A DNA stretch of 6,689 nt, taken from NCBI GenBank assembly GCA_035640455.1, contig DASQWB010000175.1, positions 1 through 6,689 on the forward strand. The letters run 5' to 3'. The position numbers were made by a program, and so were the translations under genes. The notes beneath the pieces are model-generated. The model worked only from the letters and a program-made list of their open reading frames with translations, did not search any database and was not told where the DNA came from. This document shows, piece after piece, positions 1-3,892 of the stretch (the first letter of the stretch is position 1; each line of letters begins with the position of its first letter). Source of the DNA: AC-50 sp035640455. Its GTDB lineage: Bacteria; Actinomycetota; Thermoleophilia; Gaiellales; Gaiellaceae.

Positions 1-2
1 GG

Positions 3-18
3 GCGGGCGGCTGCCCGC
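3..18 (+). terminator. GC-rich hairpin at the left edge, possible weak terminator
   Basis: A 6-bp perfect stem (GCGGGC / GCCCGC, loop GGCT) occupies the first bases. A second stem, GGCCCGG at 28-34 pairing with CCGGGCC at 50-56, follows immediately and leads into the LuxR-type gene. There is no T-tract after either, so intrinsic termination is doubtful. They could end a gene to the left of the window or structure the leader of the next gene. In sequence this GC-rich, hairpins of this size also arise by chance. Confidence 0.25.
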
Positions 19-66
19 AAGCGAAGAGGCCCGGCGCGGATCGCACCGCCCGGGCCGTGACCACCA

Positions 67-72
67 AAGGGG
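67..72 (+). promoter_or_regulatory. Ribosome binding site deciding the start of the LuxR-type gene
   Basis: AAGGGG lies 10 nt before the ATG at 83 and 7 nt before an in-frame TTG at 80. It is only 1 nt before the in-frame GTG at 74. This spacing argues against the longest possible start (GTG 74) and favours ATG 83. Confidence 0.5.
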
Positions 73-82
73 CGTGCCTTTG

Positions 83-310
83 ATGGCGAGAGAAGTAGAG
101 CACGCACCGGCGCGGCCGGTGCTGACGGAGCGGCAGCGGCAGGTCGCGCACGGCGTCGAGCGCGGGCTGACGAACGAGGAGATCGCCGCCGAGCTTGGGA
201 TTTCGCCGCGCACGGTGAAGGCGCACTGCGACCTGCTGCGGCGCAAGCTCGGGGTGGGGCGGCGGCGGCTGATCGCGCCCGCCTTCCGCGAGCTGGAAGG
301 ACGAGCCTGA
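83..310 (+). CDS. Stand-alone LuxR-type helix-turn-helix DNA-binding protein
   Basis: The 75-aa product is almost entirely a GerE/LuxR C-terminal DNA-binding domain (about residues 14-64). It has the LTERQRQV opening, the NEEIAAELGIS turn, and a PRTVKAHCDLLRRKLGV recognition-helix region. There is no receiver, PAS or autoinducer-binding domain, so it lacks the sensory module of typical NarL/LuxR regulators. Family knowledge suggests it binds DNA as a dimer in the cytoplasm; target and signal cannot be read from sequence. ATG 83 is chosen over GTG 74 because of the ribosome-site spacing. The next gene, an XRE regulator, starts 47 bp downstream on the same strand, so co-transcription is plausible. 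Strong G/C at third positions supports real coding. A truncated remnant of a larger response regulator cannot be excluded. Confidence 0.82.
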   Translation: MAREVEHAPARPVLTERQRQVAHGVERGLTNEEIAAELGISPRTVKAHCDLLRRKLGVGRRRLIAPAFRELEGRA

Positions 311-357
311 GCGGCAGGCGCGGCCGGCGCTAGGGCACCCAGCGCGGCGGTTGGGCG

Positions 358-819
358 GTGGAGACGGTCGGGCGGCGGATCCGGCGGCTGCGGCTCGAGC
401 GCGGCCTGCGCCAGCAGGACCTGAGCGGACCCGGCGTCTGCGTCGCGCACGTGTGCGCCGTCGAGACGGGCAAGCGGAAGGCGGCGCTCGCGACGCTGCG
501 CGTGATCGCCGCCCGGCTCGACGTCATCCCGGAGCTGCTCGAGAAAGGGCGCTCGCAGACGGTGACCGATGAGCTCGCCGCTGCCGCGTTGGCGCGCTCG
601 GACGGTGCGCTCTGGATCGTGCTCACACGCGAGGGTTCGACGTTCACCTGGCAGGAGGCCGGGGAGCGCTGTCAGCTCGAGCGGACAGGGGAGAACATCA
701 CCGAGGGTCTGCTCGCGCTGGCGGCGCTCAGCGACGAGCTCGCGCGCCTTGAGGCGGCCGAAACGCACGCCCGCGAACGGCGTCAGGAGCTCGCGCGCGA
801 GCGCCGAGCACCGGAGTAA
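358..819 (+). CDS. XRE-family helix-turn-helix regulator with C-terminal coiled-coil region
   Basis: This is a 153-aa protein with a GTG start. Residues 5-60 form an XRE/Cro-type HTH: VGRRIRRLRLERGLRQQDL, then a recognition region ending in VETGKRKAALATLRVIAARLDV. The VETGKRK element corresponds to the usual 'E.G.R.P...TL..IA.AL' signature. Residues 70-105 form a mixed segment that includes SDGALWIVLTREGSTFTWQEAG. Residues 108-150 are rich in Leu, Glu and Arg and look alpha-helical, possibly coiled-coil for dimerisation. Two Cys lie in or near the recognition helix (about 27 and 33) and another near 95, which is uncommon for this fold. The ribosome site is poor (only GGCGG-like sequence upstream). 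It follows the LuxR-type gene by 47 bp. The role is inferred to be transcriptional regulation of local or element genes; target unknown. Confidence 0.82.
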   Translation: METVGRRIRRLRLERGLRQQDLSGPGVCVAHVCAVETGKRKAALATLRVIAARLDVIPELLEKGRSQTVTDELAAAALARSDGALWIVLTREGSTFTWQEAGERCQLERTGENITEGLLALAALSDELARLEAAETHARERRQELARERRAPE

Positions 820-878
820 ACCGGACGTCGGTGGCTCGGCGCGCGCGGCGTCTCGGCAGCGCGCAACCGCAACCTTAA

Positions 879-1115
879 TGGTGGCTCGACGTCGAAGGGC
901 CGTACGCACTGCCGGCGGCGCTCACACTCGCCCGCCTGCGCGAGCACGCCGCGGCGATCCGCGCCGTTCAGGCGGAGCTCGACCGCCTGCACCGGCGGCC
1001 GCTCTTACTTCTCCTTTTCTTCTACCGCGGCGGCGAGCTGCACCCCATGCAGCCGTACCTCAAGAAGCTTCCTGTCGCGCTCGTCGCCGCACCCGAACTG
1101 ACACGGCGGTCCCCG
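879..1115 (+). pseudogene. Coding-like stretch without a start codon, probable gene remnant
   Basis: The frame starting right after the TAA at 876-878 reads WWLDVEGPYALPAALTLARL and continues with REHAAAIRAVQAELDRLHRRP, a hydrophobic LLLLLFFYRGG run, then HPMQPYLKKLPVALVAAPEL. Third codon positions are strongly G/C and the composition looks like real protein. The other frames here give Arg/Ala-rich, shadow-like products. The frame has no ATG, GTG or TTG until an internal ATG at 1047. The ATG at 878-880 is one base out of frame: removing a single G would join it as ATG TGG CTC GAC. After about 1115 the frame turns into proline- and arginine-rich sequence. This suggests a frameshifted or truncated gene, or a sequencing indel. 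I do not recognise the family. It fills most of the 820-1198 gap, in which I see nothing else. Confidence 0.35.
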
Positions 1116-1198
1116 CCTCCGCCGCCTGGCCGACCGCGGCCGCACGAGCAAGCCAGCGCGGCAGTTTCGACTCAAGCGGCGCTGGAAGATAGGGGACC

Positions 1199-1891
1199 GT
1201 GGCGCGTGCGCTCGTGGTTGCGGCTCTTTCGGCCGCCGTGCTTGCGGCGGCGGGCTCGGCCGCCGCGTCGCTGAGCGTGGCGACCGATGTTCAGCGTCCG
1301 CGGCTGCGCGTCGACGCGCGTGGCTGGGCGGAGGTCAGCTGGACGGCCGCTGGGGCGCGACGCTATCTGCTCATCCCGCCCGCCGGGCGCGTCCTTCCCG
1401 GCGGCCGGTTGCCTGGGCGCGAGGTGAGCCGGGCGATCACCAGCGTGCGGATTCCGTTCCGCAAGCTCGTGCGACGGACGCCGGACGGGCGGTACTGGGC
1501 CCTGCAGGCCTGGCGCGTCCGTCCCGCAGGCCCGGTTGAGCTGCGCTTCTCGCGCTGGCGCGGCCGCCCGACGAAGCTCGTGATCGAGGCGGTCGAGCCA
1601 CGCGCCGGCGGCTATCTCGTCAGCGGACGGGCAACGTTCGCCGGCCGGCCGATTCCGCTCTGGTCCTCCACGCCCGAGGGGAAGCGGCTTCGCAGCTACG
1701 CGTACATCGACCGCATGACACCGGCTGGGTGGCGGCGCGTCGGCGGGGTCGCCGTGCGCGCCGACGGTACATTCAGGCGCTACGTCGCGGCGGCTGGCGG
1801 CCGCCCACGCTTTCGCGCGCTCCTGCCGGGGCCGAACCTGAAGGCCGCCTGGGCGCCCGACGCTGTCTCGCCGGCAGTCTCCGTGCCCTGA
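1199..1891 (+). CDS. Secreted hypothetical protein with two beta-rich (Ig/FN3-like) regions
   Basis: A 230-aa product starts at GTG 1199; GGAAG ends 10 nt before it and AGGGG lies 3 nt before it. Residues 1-23 form a Sec signal peptide: Arg at position 3, a hydrophobic AALSAAVLAAAG core, and an Ala-rich cleavage region near AAA-S. There is no second membrane segment, so export to the cell surface or medium is expected. Residues about 26-118 alternate aromatic and hydrophobic residues (AEVSWTAAGARRYLLIPPAG, then GRYWALQAWRV), like an FN3/Ig strand pattern. Residues about 126-230 resemble the small Ig-like repeat of actinobacterial exoproteins (GYLVSGRA, GWRRVGGVAVRADGTF, PRFRALLPG, SPAVSV). 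There are no catalytic motifs and no cysteines. The protein is quite basic. Exact function is unknown; a surface or binding role is a guess from fold style. Confidence 0.75.
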   Translation: MARALVVAALSAAVLAAAGSAAASLSVATDVQRPRLRVDARGWAEVSWTAAGARRYLLIPPAGRVLPGGRLPGREVSRAITSVRIPFRKLVRRTPDGRYWALQAWRVRPAGPVELRFSRWRGRPTKLVIEAVEPRAGGYLVSGRATFAGRPIPLWSSTPEGKRLRSYAYIDRMTPAGWRRVGGVAVRADGTFRRYVAAAGGRPRFRALLPGPNLKAAWAPDAVSPAVSVP

Positions 1892-1897
1892 GGGGCA
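1884..1897 (+). terminator. Small hairpin across the stop codon of the secreted-protein gene
   Basis: TGCCC pairs with GGGCA around a TGAG loop, and the loop contains the TGA stop. The stem is only 5 bp and no T-run follows, so it is weak evidence for a terminator. Confidence 0.2.
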
Positions 1898-1944
1898 GTC
1901 GTAGCACGCGTCCGGAGCAGTCGCCGCAGGGCTGATGGTTCGGC

Positions 1945-1962
1945 CGCCATGTGCTCATGGCG
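1945..1962. other. 7-bp inverted repeat in the convergent intergenic region
   Basis: CGCCATG and CATGGCG are perfectly complementary around a TGCT loop. This lies in the 209-bp gap between the secreted-protein gene and the end of the recombinase gene. It could be part of a transcription-end structure for the convergent pair or a protein-binding palindrome. There is no T-tract on either side. Confidence 0.3.
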
Positions 1963-2016
1963 CCGCGCCGGGGGCGGCCGATCGCCTTGACCCTGCAAGA
2001 TTGGGGCAAGCAGCCG

Positions 2017-2042
2017 TCGCAAAGCACCCCAAAGTGCTGCGA
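2017..2042. terminator. Bulged hairpin between convergent genes, possible bidirectional terminator
   Basis: TCGC (2017-2020) and AGCAC (2023-2027) pair with GTGCT (2034-2038) and GCGA (2039-2042), with a 2-nt AA bulge and a CCCAAA loop. This gives 9 paired positions. Its location, about 60 bp beyond the recombinase stop and 125 bp beyond the secreted-protein stop, is where convergent transcripts should end. There is no long T-run, so rho-independent function is uncertain. Confidence 0.35.
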
Positions 2043-2100
2043 ACACAAGGACTCGAACGCGCGGATCACACCAGCGACAACCGCCGCCGGCGCTACTGCA

Positions 2101-3189
2101 TCAGCTTCGGCGGAAGTAGGGAGAGGCCGATCGTGTGCGACGCCCGCTTCGCGTTCGGCTTCGTTCGCCCGCTGCGACTTTTTTGCAGACCTTCTCAAGG
2201 GCCTGCCGGGTTCGCTCGGCCTGTTCGGCCACTTCCCACAAGTGGCCGTAGATCTCGAGAGTTGTGTCCGGGCTGCAGTGCCCGAGTTGGCGGCATACGA
2301 AGAGCACGTTCGCTCCGTTGGCGATCAGCATTGATGCGAAGGTGTGGCGAAGGTCGTGCCAGCGAAGGCTTCCCACCGACGCCTTCTCGGCTGCCGGTGC
2401 TAGTCCGCGGGACGAGATGTTTCTCCAGATGAGCGGCGTGCCGACTGATGATGGGAAGACGTAGTCGCTCGCTTGAGAGAAGCGGCTCGTGGCGCGCGCC
2501 TCTGCGAGCTCATCGCCGAGGGTGGGGACGAGGATCACATCGCGTCGCGCCGCCCGCGTCTCCAGCGGCACATGTCGCCGGTTCCTGTCGAGGGCAGTCC
2601 TGACGCGTACGAGGCCAGCGTCGGAGTCGATGTTCTGCCAGCGCAAGGCGAGGAGCTCGCTCTGGCGCAGCCCGGTGAAGATCGCGCTCGCGAGAAGAAT
2701 CCGGTATCGCGGCGATGCCGCCGCGAGTAGGCGGCCAATCTCGGCCGCGCTCAGCACCCGCTGATCGGGAGTCCAAGGCCGAGGCAGCTCCGAACGCTCG
2801 AGCTTGTGGAACGGCGACGCCGCGAGTACATCTCGCCTCACCGCGTGCCGGAACAGGGTCTTGAGAGGCTTGAGGATCGTGTCCACCGTCCATGCGGCAT
2901 AGCCCTGCGCGTACAGCTCCCTTGCGAGGGCGACGATGTCGTCGGCATCGATCCTGCCGAGCTGCTTGGCGCCGAGGCGTGGAAGCACGTGTAAGACGAG
3001 GCCCGACCTGTAGGACTCGATCGTTCGTGGCCGCCGACCTATCAATTCTGCAAGCCACCGATCGGCGTACTCGGCCAGGGTCACGGAATCTCGAGAGCGA
3101 GTTGCTCGGAGTCCCGCACCCGAGGCTCCGGCGAGACTGGCCCCGTCCGTGCGGAAGCGCTGACGCTGCGAGCCGAGAGGCGTGTTCAC
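2101..3189 (-). CDS. Tyrosine recombinase / phage-type integrase, catalytic Lys position is Glu
   Basis: This 362-aa enzyme is a site-specific tyrosine recombinase. An N-terminal Ser/Arg-rich stretch (1-35) precedes a SAM-like core-binding domain (about 36-130: TLAEYADRWLAEL, RTIESYRSGLVLHVLPRLG). There is no separate arm-binding domain of the usual ~60 aa. The catalytic domain (about 145-335) shows Arg175 (FTGLRQSELLALRW), His278 and Arg281 (WHDLRHTFASML), His304 (QLGHCSPDTT) and the nucleophile Tyr314 (LEIYGHL). The beta-hairpin Lys, usually found in 'P.KTRA.RR', is Glu210 here (PLETRAARRDVILV; codon GAG at 2562-2560). A basic tail of about 48 residues follows Tyr314. The GTG start is supported by AGGAGG 9 nt upstream. 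The gene points away from the tRNA-Thr at 3248. It probably comes from an integrative element; activity is uncertain because of residue 210. Confidence 0.92.
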   Translation of the reverse strand: MNTPLGSQRQRFRTDGASLAGASGAGLRATRSRDSVTLAEYADRWLAELIGRRPRTIESYRSGLVLHVLPRLGAKQLGRIDADDIVALARELYAQGYAAWTVDTILKPLKTLFRHAVRRDVLAASPFHKLERSELPRPWTPDQRVLSAAEIGRLLAAASPRYRILLASAIFTGLRQSELLALRWQNIDSDAGLVRVRTALDRNRRHVPLETRAARRDVILVPTLGDELAEARATSRFSQASDYVFPSSVGTPLIWRNISSRGLAPAAEKASVGSLRWHDLRHTFASMLIANGANVLFVCRQLGHCSPDTTLEIYGHLWEVAEQAERTRQALEKVCKKVAAGERSRTRSGRRTRSASPYFRRS

Positions 3190-3198
3190 CGTGGCGAA

Positions 3199-3204
3199 CC
3201 TCCT
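3199..3204 (-). promoter_or_regulatory. Shine-Dalgarno site of the recombinase
   Basis: Read on the minus strand this is a full AGGAGG, 9 nt before the GTG at 3189-3187. It fixes the start of the recombinase and is the strongest ribosome site in the window. Confidence 0.7.
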
Positions 3205-3230
3205 GATCAGAGAAAGCGGCTGGAGGCCGG

Positions 3231-3236
3231 TACGAT
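3231..3236 (+). promoter_or_regulatory. Possible -10 element of the tRNA-Thr gene
   Basis: TACGAT matches four of six bases of TATAAT and the actinobacterial TANNNT form. It ends 11 nt before the tRNA. No good -35 hexamer is visible 16-18 nt upstream. The 58 bp between the recombinase start and the tRNA must hold the tRNA promoter, and any recombinase promoter would overlap the tRNA gene. Confidence 0.35.
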
Positions 3237-3247
3237 GGCGGCGCCAG

Positions 3248-3320
3248 GCCCGGTTAGCTCAGTTGGTAGAGCACAGCCATGGTAAGGCTGGGGTCGAGGG
3301 TTCGAGTCCCTCACCGGGCT
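3248..3320 (+). tRNA. tRNA-Thr (anticodon GGT)
   Basis: A complete 73-nt cloverleaf can be folded by eye. The acceptor stem is GCCCGGT/ACCGGGC with discriminator T; the D arm is GCTC-AGTTGGTA-GAGC. The anticodon arm is CAGCC-ATGGTAA-GGCTG with GGT at 3281-3283. The variable loop is GGGTC, and the T arm is GAGGG-TTCGAGT-CCCTC. All stems pair fully. CCA is not encoded (TCC follows). It would read ACC and ACU codons. The gene is intact, sits alone, and lies 58 bp from the divergent recombinase start. Confidence 0.97.
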
Positions 3321-3347
3321 TCCGCGGCTCGTGTCCTCTTGGGCGAG

Positions 3348-3363
3348 CTCATGGCCGCATGAG
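3348..3363 (+). terminator. Hairpin downstream of tRNA-Thr
   Basis: CTCATG pairs perfectly with CATGAG around a GCCG loop, 27 nt after the tRNA 3' end. Position and compactness suit tRNA transcript termination or 3' processing, but no T-run follows (GAGACAATCG). Confidence 0.4.
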
Positions 3364-3460
3364 ACAATCGACCTAGGGCGCTGGAGCAGCTCTCCCAGAC
3401 GAGCCCTTCGGCCGAGCCAGCTCGAACAGCTCCCGGAGCGTTGCGGAGAGGTTTGAAGCT

Positions 3461-3580
3461 GTCGGTTTAGTTCCGTCGGAGACAGAGCTCCCACTTCCTT
3501 TGCCAGCCGTGAGGGCGCTCGACGCTCGCAGCGCGGCAATTCGCCCAACCGTCGGTTTAGCCCGTCCCGGATCACGGCTC
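3461..3580. repeat. Degenerate 90-bp direct repeat starting GTCGGTTTAG
   Basis: GTCGGTTTAG occurs at 3461-3470 and again at 3551-3560, exactly 90 bp apart. Similarity continues beyond the exact 10-mer: CCGTC, then GGA, then GCTC follow in both copies with one or two gaps. A GCGG lies 18 bp before each. The second copy fades before 3590. On the minus strand the shared word is CTAAACCGAC. Function unknown; an old tandem duplication or a paired binding site are both possible. Confidence 0.45.
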
Positions 3581-3616
3581 TCGAAGCGCATGCGCAAGAA
3601 AACCGCTGCGACTCGA

Positions 3617-3640
3617 GATTTCCACAGCCTGTGGAGAATC
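3617..3640. promoter_or_regulatory. DnaA-box-like inverted repeat
   Basis: TCCACAG (3621-3627) and CTGTGGA (3629-3635) form a perfect 7-bp inverted repeat around one C. It is flanked by GATT on the left and GAATC on the right, so pairing extends with one bulged G. Each half resembles TTATCCACA: the left half reads ATTTCCACA, and the right half on the reverse strand reads TTCTCCACA. Paired inverted DnaA boxes of this shape are known near replication origins and DnaA-controlled promoters. A single pair does not indicate an origin. It could also be an operator for another dimeric regulator. Confidence 0.4.
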
Positions 3641-3662
3641 CCTAGATCGGGGGATGCAAGCG

Positions 3663-3676
3663 GCCCCGCCAGGGGC
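3663..3676 (+). other. Short GC hairpin
   Basis: GCCCC pairs with GGGGC around a GCCA loop. It has no T-run. It lies in the leader region about 220 bp before the HD-GYP start, and its role is unknown. Confidence 0.2.
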
Positions 3677-3727
3677 GAGGCTGCGCGTTCCGGAGAGGGT
3701 TCGAGTGGTGGAGGGTTGCTACCAGAC

Positions 3728-3755
3728 CCTCGTCGTACCAGGGACGACGGCGAGG
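3728..3755 (+). other. Bulged hairpin in the leader of the HD-GYP gene
   Basis: CCTCG plus TCGT pair with ACGA plus CGAGG (3-nt CGG bulge, 7-nt ACCAGGG loop), giving 9 bp. It lies about 140 bp before the HD-GYP start. A structured leader is possible, but I do not see a known cyclic-di-GMP riboswitch core here. Confidence 0.3.
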
Positions 3756-3892
3756 CGGCTGCGGAGGATGCGACGCATGAATGGGGCTCCTCGAGGTGGA
3801 GGACTGACGGCCTGACCACTATATCCCTCCAAAGGGGTACTTTCAAGAGTTTTCGGCAGGTTCTTGGCGGCCGCCCTCGGGAAGTTGCGGCG

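Larger units (their letters stand above)
3321..3892. other. Long gene-poor region between tRNA-Thr and the HD-GYP gene
   Basis: About 570 bp contain no convincing gene. Open frames exist on both strands, but their codons lack the strong third-position G/C seen in neighbours. The forward frame into the HD-GYP gene changes abruptly from mixed codon use to high G/C third positions at about 3890. The stretch holds the post-tRNA hairpin, a degenerate 90-bp tandem repeat, a DnaA-box-like inverted repeat (3617-3640), and hairpins at 3663-3676 and 3728-3755. It is probably regulatory or leader sequence of the HD-GYP gene, scar sequence from past integration, or both. Confidence 0.5.

Noticed and set aside
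569..1192. Forward 207-aa frame overlapping the XRE gene and the following gap
   Set aside because: Composition (Arg, Ser, Ala, Pro) is that of a shadow frame; the neighbouring frame at 879-1115 has the better coding signal.
1943..1955. 13-bp word GCCGCCATGTGCT repeated at 5703-5715
   Set aside because: In 6.7 kb of GC-rich sequence one exact 13-mer pair is about what chance gives, and the flanks differ.
1773..2198. Minus-strand 141-aa frame over the convergent intergenic region
   Set aside because: Overlaps the ends of two well-supported genes in shadow frames, has Arg/Ala/Pro-rich composition and no ribosome site.
3182..3376. Forward open frame through the tRNA giving RLAQLVEHSHGKAGVEGSSP
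   Set aside because: This is the well-known false translation of a tRNA gene; the cloverleaf explains the sequence.
3207..3575. Minus-strand 122-aa open frame
   Set aside because: It runs antisense through the tRNA and has a PRPQPYHGCALPTELTG segment typical of reverse-translated tRNA; codon use is not coding-like.
3617..3640. Replication origin
   Set aside because: A single inverted DnaA-box-like pair, with no AT-rich unwinding region and no dnaA, dnaN or rep gene in the window.
3500..3892. N-terminal extension of the HD-GYP protein to an ATG at 3500 or 3590
   Set aside because: The frame is open but codon bias is non-coding until about 3890, the peptide is Arg/Gly/Ser-rich, and a TTG with a suitable ribosome site coincides with the bias change.
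3560..3892. Cyclic-di-GMP riboswitch upstream of the phosphodiesterase gene
   Set aside because: The conserved GEMM core (CGCAAAGC-type segment and partner stem) is not visible; only generic hairpins are present.
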